Shown: positions 51,128 to 59,013 of the stretch, piece by piece
Layout of the letters: each line of letters begins with the position of its first letter
Numbering within the stretch: position 1 is the stretch's first letter
NCBI RefSeq assembly: GCF_000720635.1
Contig: NZ_JOCF01000002.1
Coordinates: forward strand, 62,001 to 126,000
Origin: Streptomyces sp. NRRL WC-3742
GTDB lineage: Bacteria > Actinomycetota > Actinomycetes > Streptomycetales > Streptomycetaceae
Reading direction: 5' to 3'
Length of the DNA stretch: 64,000 bases
The notes under the pieces: generated by a model
What the model was told of the DNA's origin: nothing
Database searches by the model: none
The model's input: only the letters and a program-made list of their open reading frames with translations
Program-made: the position numbers and the translations under genes

Positions 51128-52804
51128 ATGACGGACCAGGACGACTGGGACGCGGTGGTCATCGGATCGGGGATCGGCGGGCTGGTCTGTGCTGGGTACC
51201 TGGCAGCAGCAGGCCGCCGGGTGTTGGTGGTCGAGCAGCACGATGTGGCCGGCGGGAACACGCACGTCTTCCGCAGACGCCGGTCCTACGAGTTCGACGT
51301 CGGCGTGCACTACCTGGGCGACTGCGGCCCTGACGGCATGCTGCCCGCGATCCTCGGGGGCCTCGGGCTCCGTGACCGGATCCAGTTCCGGGAGATGGAC
51401 CAGGGCGGCTTCGACCGGATCTCGCTGCCCGGCCTGACCGTGGACGTGCCCGCGGGCTGGGAGCCGTACCGTCGGCGGCTCACCGAGGCCCTGCCCCAGG
51501 ACGCCGCGGGCATCGAGGAGTTCACCGGAATCTGCCAGGCGCTGGCCGCAGAGCTGCGCGCCGCTCAGCTGTCGACCGAGGACTTGACACCCGCCGAGCT
51601 GGCGCGTCGTACCCCCGTCACCGTCCGCTGGGGCCGGCGCTCACTGGAGCGGCTCTTCGAACACTGCGATCTGACCCCCCGCGCCCGTACGGTGCTGGCC
51701 GCGCAGTCGCCCAACTACGGGCTCGCGCCGGACCTCGCCACCGTCGCCATCCATTCCGCCGTGATCGACCACTATCTACGCGGCGCCTACTACCCGGTGG
51801 GCGGCGGGCAGCAGTTGGCCGCCGGCCTGGTGGAGGTGCTGGAGGCGCACGGCGGTGAACTGCGCACCCGCTGCGCCGCGCAGCGGGTGCTGGTCGAGGA
51901 CGGCAGGGTGACCGGTGTGCTGCTGGCCGACGGGCAGCGGGTGCGCACTCCGCTGGTGGTCTCCAACGCCGACTACCGGCGAACCGTGCTGGAACTCGTC
52001 GGCGCCGAGCACTTTCCCCAGCGGCTGGCGGACAGGACTCGCGAGGCCACCATGGCCCATCCCTTCGCGATCCTCTACCTCGCGCTGGACCGCCCGCTGC
52101 ACGACCGGCCCAACGCCAACCTCTGGTGGTACCGCGACGCGGACCTCGAGGGCTGGTACCAGCGCCTGAGACGCGGCGAACTCGACACCGTGGACGCGAT
52201 GTTCGTCTCCTTCGCCTCGCTGAAGGAGCCCGACTCCGGCGCCGTGTGCCCGCCCGGGCACAGCAACTTCCAGGTGATGACGCTCTGCCCGCCCGATCCC
52301 GAGTGGTGGGGCGTAGAACGGGGTCCGGCCGACGGCGGCCGGTACCGGCGCGGCAGCGCCTACCTGGCCCGCAAGCAGCAGCTCACCGAGGCCATGCTGC
52401 AGGCGGCCGAGGAGGCGCTCGGCCCGTTCCGCAGGAACCTGACGCACGTGGAGCTGGCCACCCCTCTCACCCAGGAGCGGTACACCCGCTCCAGCGGCGG
52501 AACCCCCTACGGGCTGGCCGGGTGGGGCAAGGCCGGCCACCGGCCGGACACGCGCACCACCGTCGAGGGCCTGCACGTGGTGGGCGCCAGCACCCGCCAC
52601 GGCAGCGGGATCGGCGGGGTCGCGACCGGCGGCATCAGCTGCGCATCCGAGATCCTGGGGCAGCCGCTGCTCCCGCTGGCGCACGCCGGGAAGCTGCAGG
52701 TCGACCCGGCGCGGCTGCCCGAGCGGCCCGCCGACTGGGACGCGCTGGCCGTCTCCCGCGGCGCTGCCCGCCGCACCGCCCGCGGACTCGCCAAGCTGGG
52801 CTGA
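51128..52804 (+). CDS. Phytoene-desaturase-like FAD/NAD(P) oxidoreductase
   Basis: The 558-residue product starts with a dinucleotide-binding motif VVIGSGIGGLVCAGYLAAAG followed by LVVEQHDVAGGNTHVF, and ends with GLHVVGASTRHGSGIGGVATGG, the bipartite FAD site of CrtI/retinol-saturase-like enzymes. The middle is substrate-specific. No carotenoid genes adjoin, so the substrate is open; an isoprenoid or polyketide is possible. GAAGGGGGAA precedes ATG 51128. A broken SDR gene lies upstream. Confidence 0.88.
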   Translation: MTDQDDWDAVVIGSGIGGLVCAGYLAAAGRRVLVVEQHDVAGGNTHVFRRRRSYEFDVGVHYLGDCGPDGMLPAILGGLGLRDRIQFREMDQGGFDRISLPGLTVDVPAGWEPYRRRLTEALPQDAAGIEEFTGICQALAAELRAAQLSTEDLTPAELARRTPVTVRWGRRSLERLFEHCDLTPRARTVLAAQSPNYGLAPDLATVAIHSAVIDHYLRGAYYPVGGGQQLAAGLVEVLEAHGGELRTRCAAQRVLVEDGRVTGVLLADGQRVRTPLVVSNADYRRTVLELVGAEHFPQRLADRTREATMAHPFAILYLALDRPLHDRPNANLWWYRDADLEGWYQRLRRGELDTVDAMFVSFASLKEPDSGAVCPPGHSNFQVMTLCPPDPEWWGVERGPADGGRYRRGSAYLARKQQLTEAMLQAAEEALGPFRRNLTHVELATPLTQERYTRSSGGTPYGLAGWGKAGHRPDTRTTVEGLHVVGASTRHGSGIGGVATGGISCASEILGQPLLPLAHAGKLQVDPARLPERPADWDALAVSRGAARRTARGLAKLG

Positions 52805-52846
52805 CGGCTCCGCCCGGCTCCCGCAGCCGTCCACCATCTGACGCCA

Positions 52847-52878
52847 CGGCCCCTCGCGCCGGATCGCGCGAGGGGCCG
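52847..52878. terminator. Hairpin between oxidoreductase and amidohydrolase genes
   Basis: CGGCCCCTCGCGC (52847-52859) and GCGCGAGGGGCCG (52866-52878) are exact inverted complements around 6 bases, between convergent genes. Confidence 0.85.
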
Positions 52879-52894
52879 CAGTCGAGCGTTGTGC

Positions 52895-54061
52895 TCAGTC
52901 CTCGTCGTCCACCGGGGCGGACGCGGGCAGCGGGCCCGGCAGGACCACGCCGTTGGGGCGCAGCCCGTTGCCGCAGATCCGGGGTGCCCGGTCCTTCAGG
53001 CCCAGCAGCTTGAAGTAGTTCTGCCCGAGCGCGATGTCCCGGAACGCGGTGTCGCCCAGCGCCGTGTTGATCCGGCTGGTGACCTCCAGCTCCTGCTCGT
53101 ACACCGCGTAGTCCTTGTTCCGCGCGGCCACGAAGTCCGTCCCCGGGATCGCCCGCTTCGGGTACCGGTCCAGGAACGCCGCGTACTTCTCGCGGTTGCC
53201 GGGCTTGCTGAAGTACAGGTCCTCCAGCACCCGCCAGCTCAGGTCGACGGTCAGGTTGGGGTGTTCGTCGAGCAGGCGGCTCAGGATGGCGATGTGCTGG
53301 TCCGGGTCCATGTGGGCCAGTTCCTTGGAGAGGCCCATGTGCGCCCAGACGATCTTGTTGTGGGGGTACCGGTCGAGGATCTCCTCCATCAGGTGGAGGT
53401 ACTCGGTGGGCTCGGCGTCGTTCCCGAGGTCGGAGTGGAAGGTCACCGGGATGCCCCGGTCCTCGTACACCTTCATGAACGGCGCCCAGCGCGGGATGTC
53501 CTCGCTGGTGGCCGGTTCGGCGAGGTTGGGGAACAGGGCCTGCTTCACGACGTTGACCTCGCCGGCCCAGCGGAACATCCCCGGGTACTCGCGGTCGAGC
53601 AGCGCGATCCCGTCGGGGACGGTCTCGGGGTGGTGCAGGTCCATGAACGTCATCGAGAGCGCGAGGTTGGGGTCCGCGGGCCGGAACTCGCGCAGGCTCT
53701 CGGCGTTGGCGAAGTCGTTGCGCATCCGGGGGCGGACGGGCGTGCCGGGGCAGTCGAGGTAGTAGGTGCAGTCCGAATCAGCCGGAAGGACCTGCCCGAT
53801 GCCGAACATGTTGGCGTAGTGGACGCCGGTCTTGTTCAGGTACCCGGTGACCTCCTCGAAGGGGATGGCCCTGCCTCCGAACGGGCGGAAGTGCAGGTGT
53901 GCGTCGACCACGGAGGTGTACGGCTGCTTCGACCGGTCGAAGCAGTCCCGCGCCGCCGCCAGCGCCTCACCCGTCCCCGCGGGCGAGACGACGACCGCCA
54001 CCGCGGCCACGCTGACGGCGAAGGCGGTCAGCCGCCTGCCGCTCCGTTGACTCGTCCTCAT
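52895..54061 (-). CDS. Secreted amidohydrolase-family protein
   Basis: ATG 54061 (GGAGG upstream) gives 388 residues. A Sec signal peptide is clear: basic MRTSQRSGRR, hydrophobic LTAFAVSVAAVAVVV, and a likely cleavage after GEALAA. The mature part has the amidohydrolase_2 metal motif DAHLHFRPFGG, VTFHSDLGND, IVWAHMGLSKELAH and PGTDFVA. The family hydrolyses or decarboxylates cyclic and aromatic substrates; the exocellular location is unusual for it. Substrate unknown. Confidence 0.88.
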   Translation of the reverse strand: MRTSQRSGRRLTAFAVSVAAVAVVVSPAGTGEALAAARDCFDRSKQPYTSVVDAHLHFRPFGGRAIPFEEVTGYLNKTGVHYANMFGIGQVLPADSDCTYYLDCPGTPVRPRMRNDFANAESLREFRPADPNLALSMTFMDLHHPETVPDGIALLDREYPGMFRWAGEVNVVKQALFPNLAEPATSEDIPRWAPFMKVYEDRGIPVTFHSDLGNDAEPTEYLHLMEEILDRYPHNKIVWAHMGLSKELAHMDPDQHIAILSRLLDEHPNLTVDLSWRVLEDLYFSKPGNREKYAAFLDRYPKRAIPGTDFVAARNKDYAVYEQELEVTSRINTALGDTAFRDIALGQNYFKLLGLKDRAPRICGNGLRPNGVVLPGPLPASAPVDDED

Positions 54062-54191
54062 GTGCTGCCTCCACGTAGTGCCGCGAACTGCCACACAGAA
54101 GAGTTAGCTGACGAACCGTCACGAATCGACGATGTCCCGGAGTGTCGCCCTCCGCCACCCGCCCGAACGGACGCAACCGGCCACGCGCCCC

Positions 54192-54623
54192 TCAGGACGC
54201 ATCCTTCTCCAGGTTCGCGCGGAGGGCGGCCATCGTTTCGGCGACGCGGGCGAGGTCCTCCCGCGACACCCCCGCCGTGAGCGCGGCGAGCTCGGCCTCG
54301 ACGATCGGCCGGGCGGCCGCCAGCCGCTCCTCCCCCTCGGGGGTCAGCTTCAGCACCGACGACCGGCGGTCCTGCGGGTGCGCCTCCCGCACGCACCAGC
54401 CCGTCGCGACCAGCCGGTCCACCGCCTTGCTCACCGCGCCCACGGTGATCGCCAGCTCCCCCACGAGGTCCTGCACACGGCATCCCCGGACCCTGTCGAC
54501 GATCTCCAGGAACTCGAACTGCCCCAGCCCGATCCCCAGTTCGTCGCGCAGCCGCGCGCTCACCGCGTTGTACAGGCGGGTCTCGACCCGTACCAGGTCC
54601 ACGAACACCGGCGTGACGCGCAT
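54192..54623 (-). CDS. MarR-family transcriptional regulator
   Basis: ATG 54623, six bases after GGAGG, gives 143 residues with a winged helix-turn-helix (QDLVGELAITVGAVSKAVDRLVATGWCVREAHPQDRRSSVLKLT). It is divergent from the esterase gene, and the shared promoter region carries three copies of a palindrome that is almost certainly its operator. It should repress both genes until a ligand, perhaps an ester or phenolic, is present. Confidence 0.94.
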   Translation of the reverse strand: MRVTPVFVDLVRVETRLYNAVSARLRDELGIGLGQFEFLEIVDRVRGCRVQDLVGELAITVGAVSKAVDRLVATGWCVREAHPQDRRSSVLKLTPEGEERLAAARPIVEAELAALTAGVSREDLARVAETMAALRANLEKDAS

Positions 54624-54638
54624 CACAATCCTCCAATA

Positions 54639-54702
54639 GATTCCTAGGAATCATCTTCCCTGGAATCAGGCTACTCTTGCGGCAGATCGATTCCCAGGAA
54701 TC
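54639..54702. promoter_or_regulatory. Triple palindromic operator for the MarR regulator
   Basis: GATTCCTAGGAATC (54639-54652) and GATTCCCAGGAATC (54689-54702) are near-identical palindromes, and TCTTCCCTGGAATC (54654-54667) is a weaker third copy. Centres are 15 and 35 bases apart. They cover the divergent promoters of the MarR and esterase genes. Confidence 0.8.
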
Positions 54703-54738
54703 AATCCTCGCGTCCCGCCCCAGCCCCGGAGGCCCGTC

Positions 54739-55563
54739 ATGTCCGACCTTGCCACCCAGCGCAGCGAGTTCGCCGCCATCATCTCCCGCCCCGTCCCGGA
54801 GAGCGTGACCCTCCGCCGGACCGTCCTCGGCGGGCGCCCCACCCTCGACCTGGAGCCCGCCGACGCCACCGGCCCGGCCCGCCTCCTCTACTTCCACGGC
54901 GGCAGCTACGCCCTGGGATCCCCCGACACCCACGCCGGCCTCACCGGCGAACTGGCCCGCCGCGCCGGCCTCCGCGCCCTCTCCGTCGACTACCGGCTCG
55001 CACCCGAGCAGCCCTTCCCCGCCGCCGTCGAGGACGGGTTCGCCGCCTACCGCGACCTCCTGGAATCCGGCACCGACCCGCGCAAGCTCGTCCTGGCCGG
55101 TGACTCCGCCGGCGGCAACCTCGTCCTCGTCACCCTGCTCCAGGCCCGGGAGGCCGGACTGCCGATGCCCGCCGCCGCCGTCCTCTTCTCCCCCTGGACC
55201 GACCTCACCACCTCCGGCGGGAGCGCGAGCTCGAAGGAGGGCGTCGACCCCATCTTCACCAAGGCCGACCTGCACGACGGCGCCGACCGCTACCTCGGGC
55301 CGGCCGACCCCGCGCAGCCCCTGGCCAGCCCGGTCTTCGCCGACCTCACCGGCCTCCCGCCGCTGCTCGTCCAGGTCGGCGCGAGCGAACTGCTGCTCGA
55401 CGACGCCGTCCGCCTGGCCGGGCGCGCGGGCGCGGACGACGTGGACGTCACCCTCGAGATCGGGGCCCGCCTCACCCACGTCTTCCAGCTCGGCTTCGCC
55501 ACCGACCCCGCGGCGGACGCCGCCCTCGACCGCGCCGCCCGCTTCCTCACCGAGCACCTGTGA
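54739..55563 (+). CDS. Esterase/lipase of the hormone-sensitive lipase family
   Basis: The 274-residue alpha/beta hydrolase has the HSL oxyanion motif YFHGGSYALGSP at about residue 53, SVDYRLAPEQPFPAAVED, the nucleophile elbow LAGDSAGGNL at about 122, SPWTDLT, and a C-terminal TH VFQ segment with the catalytic His. It hydrolyses short-chain esters. Regulation by the divergent MarR protein is likely. Confidence 0.93.
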   Translation: MSDLATQRSEFAAIISRPVPESVTLRRTVLGGRPTLDLEPADATGPARLLYFHGGSYALGSPDTHAGLTGELARRAGLRALSVDYRLAPEQPFPAAVEDGFAAYRDLLESGTDPRKLVLAGDSAGGNLVLVTLLQAREAGLPMPAAAVLFSPWTDLTTSGGSASSKEGVDPIFTKADLHDGADRYLGPADPAQPLASPVFADLTGLPPLLVQVGASELLLDDAVRLAGRAGADDVDVTLEIGARLTHVFQLGFATDPAADAALDRAARFLTEHL

Positions 55564-55649
55564 GCCGGGGCGCCCTCCTCACCGCCCGACAGGGCCCACG
55601 GCCCCGGCAGAACCGGCACCGGCAGAACCACCTGTCCCGGCAGGCCGAC

Positions 55650-55682
55650 GGCCCCGGCGACCGAAACCCGGTCGCCGGGGCC
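55650..55682. terminator. Hairpin after esterase gene
   Basis: GGCCCCGGCGACCG (55650-55663) and CGGTCGCCGGGGCC (55669-55682) are exact inverted complements around 5 bases, between the convergent esterase and desaturase genes. Confidence 0.8.
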
Positions 55683-55762
55683 CACCACGCGATCGTCACC
55701 CCCGTTCCAGCGCCGCAGCAGCCTCCTCCGGCGCCGCCGTCACGATCGAGTGGCAGCTCTCG

Positions 55763-55843
55763 GTCCGCGAGGTCCGCGAGGCCCGCGAGGTCCGCGAGGC
55801 CCTCGAGATCTGCGAGGCCCGCGAGGTCCGCGAGGCCCGGAGA
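55763..55843. repeat. 9-bp tandem repeat, nine units, abutting the desaturase stop codon
   Basis: Units GTCCGCGAG and GCCCGCGAG alternate, with a few degenerate copies, from 55763 to 55843; the next base begins the desaturase stop codon (minus strand). Read past that stop, the minus-strand frame would encode repeated Gly-Leu-Ala-Asp-Leu-Ala. It may be slippage in non-coding DNA or a former C-terminal extension. Confidence 0.85.
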
Positions 55844-56893
55844 CTACCCACCGGACCGCAGCGGCTCCCCCGTCCGGTGCAGGTGCCCGAGGATCTCCCG
55901 GTACGACCGGACCAGCCCCACCTCGTAGTACGCGATCCCCTTCTCCGCGCAGAACTGCCGGGTGATCCGCGCCGCCCGCCGCAGCGCCGGAGTCGGCATG
56001 CTCGGGAAGAGGTGGTGCTCCACCTGGTAGTTGAGGCCGCCCATCACCGCGTCGACCACCGCCCCACCCCGCACGTTGCGCGACGTCAGCACCTGCCGCC
56101 GCAGGAAGTCCAGCTTCATCTCGGGCGTCACCATCAGCATGCCCTTGTGGTTCGGGGCGAAGACGCAGCCCAGGTACACGCCCAGCAGCGCCTGGTGGAC
56201 GGCCAGGAACGCCACCGCCTTCCCCGCCGGGAGCGCCGCGAACACCAGCCCGAAGTACGCCGCGAAGTGCGCGACCAGCAGCGCTCCCTCCAGCACCGGC
56301 CGCTTCATCATCGGCCGCCGCAGGGCGCGGAAGCTGTTGAAGCTGAGGTTCAGCCCCTCCAGCAGCAGCAACGGGAAGAACAGGTACGCCTGCCACCGCC
56401 CGATGAACCGCGCCGGCCCGCTCGCCTCCCGCGCCTGCCGCTGCGACCACACCACCAGGTCCGGCGAGACGTCCGGGTCCCGCTCCTCGTGGTTGGGGTT
56501 CGCATGGTGGCGGGTGTGCTTGTTCATCCACCAGCCGTAGCTCATCCCCATCAGCAGGTTCGCGGCGACGAGCCCGCCGGCCTCGCTGGGCCTGCGCCGG
56601 TCGAAGACCTGACGGTGCGCCAGATCGTGTGCCATCAGGCCGATCTGGGCGAACACCACCGACATACCCGCCGCCAGCGCCAACTGCCACCAGCTGTCGC
56701 CGAGCGCGAACACCGCCCACCACCCACCGCCGAACGCGGCGAGCACCAGCCCCGACCGTACGGCGTAGTACCCCTTCCGCCTCTCGAGCAGCCCCTCGGC
56801 CGCGATCCGGCGGCTCAGCTGCGCGAAGTCGCTGCCGTCTCCCCGCAGTTGGCGGGCGGGGGCGGGCGCCTTGGTCATGGTGTCTGTGGACAT
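55844..56893 (-). CDS. Membrane fatty-acid (acyl-lipid) desaturase
   Basis: ATG 56893 gives 349 residues with the three His boxes of di-iron desaturases: HDLAH (about 89-93), HTRHHANPNH (about 126-135) and QVEHHLFPSMP (about 288). Membrane helices lie between them. The enzyme inserts a double bond in acyl chains of membrane lipids using O2 and ferredoxin. The QxxHH third box is the form seen in front-end (delta-5/6) and related desaturases; here no cytochrome b5 domain is fused. A tandem repeat follows its stop codon. Confidence 0.93.
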   Translation of the reverse strand: MSTDTMTKAPAPARQLRGDGSDFAQLSRRIAAEGLLERRKGYYAVRSGLVLAAFGGGWWAVFALGDSWWQLALAAGMSVVFAQIGLMAHDLAHRQVFDRRRPSEAGGLVAANLLMGMSYGWWMNKHTRHHANPNHEERDPDVSPDLVVWSQRQAREASGPARFIGRWQAYLFFPLLLLEGLNLSFNSFRALRRPMMKRPVLEGALLVAHFAAYFGLVFAALPAGKAVAFLAVHQALLGVYLGCVFAPNHKGMLMVTPEMKLDFLRRQVLTSRNVRGGAVVDAVMGGLNYQVEHHLFPSMPTPALRRAARITRQFCAEKGIAYYEVGLVRSYREILGHLHRTGEPLRSGG

Positions 56894-57122
56894 GCCCCGA
56901 GTCTCGCCCGGGGCACCGCCCCGCCAGAACGGGGAAGGCACCCGTCCCGTACGGGTGTTAACCCCCGCCCCGCATCGGGTGCCAGCGCCCCGGCACCGCC
57001 GGCGAGCGGCGGTTCGGGTGAAGTTCCCGGCGCGGCGCCCCCGGGCCCCCGGCGCCCGGGAAACCTCCTGCGAGGCGGCCGCTCGCCCGGAGCGGCCGCG
57101 CCCAGCCCCCGGGAGGACCCGC

Positions 57123-57875
57123 ATGCGCCTCGCCCCACGCCACGCCGCGCTCGCAGCCGCCGTCACCGCCCTGGCCGCGCTCCTGCCCGCCGCCGCCATC
57201 CCCACCACGGCCGCCGCCACCGCTGCGCAGGCCACCTCCGGCCGGTACATCAACCTGCACCAGTGCGTCTACAACAGCCCACTCGCGGACCAGAGCCACT
57301 TCGACCTCATGACCACGCTGGTCCCGAGCAGGGACGGGCGGTTCGCCGCCGGGACGGACATCTCCGACACCCCCGTCCCCGCCGCCGTGTGCGGCCCGGG
57401 GGACGGGAACTACGAGCTCGACGTCTACACGGCCGCCGAGCCCTACGACCGGACAGCGGGGCGCTACCTGAACCTGCACCAGTGCATCTTCTGGAGCGAG
57501 TACAACATGGACCACCTCACCACCGTGGTGGGGACCACCGACGTCAAGTTCGTCGCCGGCACCAACATCTCCAACACCCGTGACACCGCCGTCAACTGCG
57601 GTGGAGGCGGGGCCGACCACCCCATCCCCCTGCTGTCCAGCGCCACCCCCCTGGACCTGACCGCCGGGCGGTACCTCAACCTGCACCAGTGCCTGTACTA
57701 CTTCGACCGCTACCGCGACCACATGACGACCTTCGCCCCCAGCGGGGACGGGCGCTTCAAGGCCGGGACGAACGTGTCCAACACCCCAGACACCACACCG
57801 TCCTGCGGCCCCGGGGACGGGAACTACCAGCTCATCCCGCTGCTCTCGGGCGTCAAGTCCCTCCCCCTGACCTGA
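57123..57875 (+). CDS. Secreted protein with three copies of an unrecognised Cys-containing repeat
   Basis: ATG 57123 (GGGAGGA upstream) gives 250 residues: a signal peptide (MRLAPRHAALAAAVTALAALL...) then three repeats of about 65-70 residues. Each begins GRY(I/L)NLHQC, has a middle (D/M)H(L/M)TT(L/V/F), then K/RF.AGT(D/N)(I/V)S(D/N)T and a second Cys, ending near a L(I)PLL-type strand. Two Cys per repeat suggest an internal disulfide. I do not know this repeat family; a beta-propeller or trefoil-like binding protein outside the cell is a guess. Confidence 0.85.
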   Translation: MRLAPRHAALAAAVTALAALLPAAAIPTTAAATAAQATSGRYINLHQCVYNSPLADQSHFDLMTTLVPSRDGRFAAGTDISDTPVPAAVCGPGDGNYELDVYTAAEPYDRTAGRYLNLHQCIFWSEYNMDHLTTVVGTTDVKFVAGTNISNTRDTAVNCGGGGADHPIPLLSSATPLDLTAGRYLNLHQCLYYFDRYRDHMTTFAPSGDGRFKAGTNVSNTPDTTPSCGPGDGNYQLIPLLSGVKSLPLT

Positions 57876-57883
57876 CACCGGGT

Positions 57884-57909
57884 GCGGGGCCGGTTCACGC
57901 CGGCCCCGC
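57884..57909 (+). terminator. Hairpin after the secreted repeat protein gene
   Basis: GCGGGGCCGG (57884-57893) and CCGGCCCCGC (57900-57909) form a perfect 10-bp stem, 8 bases after the stop. Confidence 0.8.
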
Positions 57910-58080
57910 CTCGGCGAACACAACGCCCTCCACGACGCCCCCACCACCGCCGGACGCCTGCACCGCCTCGCCCCGGCCGTCACCGTCCGCATCGTCCCCG
58001 ACGCCGGGCACTCCCTCACCACGGACGCGCCCGACGCCGTCCTGGATGCCGTCCTCGGTCAGGCAGCCCCCAGCCGGGCA
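57910..58080 (+). pseudogene. 3' remnant of an alpha/beta hydrolase gene
   Basis: The frame from 57910 reads LGEHNALHD, RLHRLAPAVTVRIVPDAGHS and LTTDAPDAVLDAVL, which resembles the last strand and helix of alpha/beta hydrolases including the catalytic His (PDAGHSL). There is no start and the N-terminal four-fifths, with nucleophile, are missing. It abuts the terminator of the repeat protein gene. It could be chance translation of GC-rich DNA, but the motif order fits well. Confidence 0.5.
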
Positions 58081-58084
58081 GCCC

Positions 58085-58813
58085 TCAGACAGCCGGCCCG
58101 ATCCCCTCCGGAAGACCGGCCACCACCAGGGCGACGGCCTCCTCCGCGGTCTCGGTACGCGCCACCACCTCGCCCGCCTTCCACACCTCGTACAACCCCG
58201 CGTCCGATCCGTACACCCCACCCTCGTAAGGAGACAGGACGTACCCGACCTTCGACCGCCAGGGCTCCTCGATCGCGGTGGAGAACCAGAGGTTGTAGTG
58301 GCTGTTGACCGGCATCAACCCGCGCAGCACCGGCTGGGCGTACGCCGCCGCCAGCACCGCGTGGGCGCGCGGGTGCCGGTTGTACGGCGGCGTGTGGACC
58401 CGGTCGAGCTTGATGAGCCACTCCAACTCGACCTTGCCGAAAGGTTTCTGCTCATGGGTGAGCGCCCAGGGTCGGTACCGGACGAACGAGGCGCGCGCCT
58501 TCGTCTCCTCGAGCCCCGCACCGCCGATCCACGCCGCCGTCGCCGTGACCACCTTCGCCAGGTCCGAGGACGCCCCGAAGGCCAGGGGCGCCCGGTTGCC
58601 GTGGAGCCGCACCTGGAAGGCCCGCCGCCCGCTGTCGGGCGGAGACACCATCACCCGGCGACCGCTCTCCCCGTCGACGTACTCCGCGAGACGCCTCGAC
58701 TTCTCGTCCGCCTCGGGCAGTTCGAGCCCCAGCCCCTCCGCCGCACCCCGCATCGCGGCCCGCAGGGCGCCGTCCTCCCACAGGATCCTGCCCGCACCCA
58801 CCCCTGAGTTCAT
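58085..58813 (-). CDS. DUF6193 family protein
   Basis: ATG 58813 gives 242 residues ending VVARTETAEEAVALVVAGLPEGIGPAV with the preceding YGSDAGLYEV, and LRGLMPVNSHYNLWFSTA, the conserved C-terminal half of DUF6193 proteins, which are annotated near natural-product genes. The biochemical role is not known. Long upstream extensions overlap the divergent exporter leader and were rejected. Confidence 0.85.
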   Translation of the reverse strand: MNSGVGAGRILWEDGALRAAMRGAAEGLGLELPEADEKSRRLAEYVDGESGRRVMVSPPDSGRRAFQVRLHGNRAPLAFGASSDLAKVVTATAAWIGGAGLEETKARASFVRYRPWALTHEQKPFGKVELEWLIKLDRVHTPPYNRHPRAHAVLAAAYAQPVLRGLMPVNSHYNLWFSTAIEEPWRSKVGYVLSPYEGGVYGSDAGLYEVWKAGEVVARTETAEEAVALVVAGLPEGIGPAV

Positions 58814-58873
58814 GGCCCCAGTGTGCCCGAACCACGCCACCCACCCCTTGCGCCCGGCCGTACAGTGATGGGC

Positions 58874-58912
58874 ATGACCTCCGCAGCAGTCCTGTCGCCG
58901 CCCGCCCTCTGA
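58874..58912 (+). CDS. Possible 12-residue leader peptide ahead of EamA exporter
   Basis: ATG 58874 opens MTSAAVLSPPAL and a stop (an in-frame ATG six bases earlier is also possible), with TACAGT at 58861 as a candidate -10. The stop codon lies in the loop of a hairpin (GCCCGCC 58900-58906 / GGCGGGC 58913-58919). A ribosome stalled here would melt the stem, so it may be an attenuator for the exporter gene 101 bases downstream. There is no experimental family to compare with. Confidence 0.4.
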   Translation: MTSAAVLSPPAL

Positions 58913-59013
58913 GGCGGGCCCCCCTCGACACCGGCGCGTGACCCGACGCGCGGATCGGTCGTGCCCGCAGACGCGAGACCACGACCCTTCCTCTCCGTCT
59001 GGAGATCCCTTCC

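Noticed and set aside
50812..51333. 173-codon open frame across the SDR remnant and oxidoreductase start
   Set aside because: Translation has no motif; the SDR C-terminal signature is in another frame and the oxidoreductase has its own ribosome site.
55763..55843. Short regular repeat that could be mistaken for a CRISPR array
   Set aside because: Units are 9 bases without spacers and no cas genes are near.
55740..56723. Frame with collagen-like Gly-Pro-Arg repeats
   Set aside because: It is the out-of-frame reading of the 9-bp DNA repeat and the desaturase gene; the desaturase His boxes prove the other frame.
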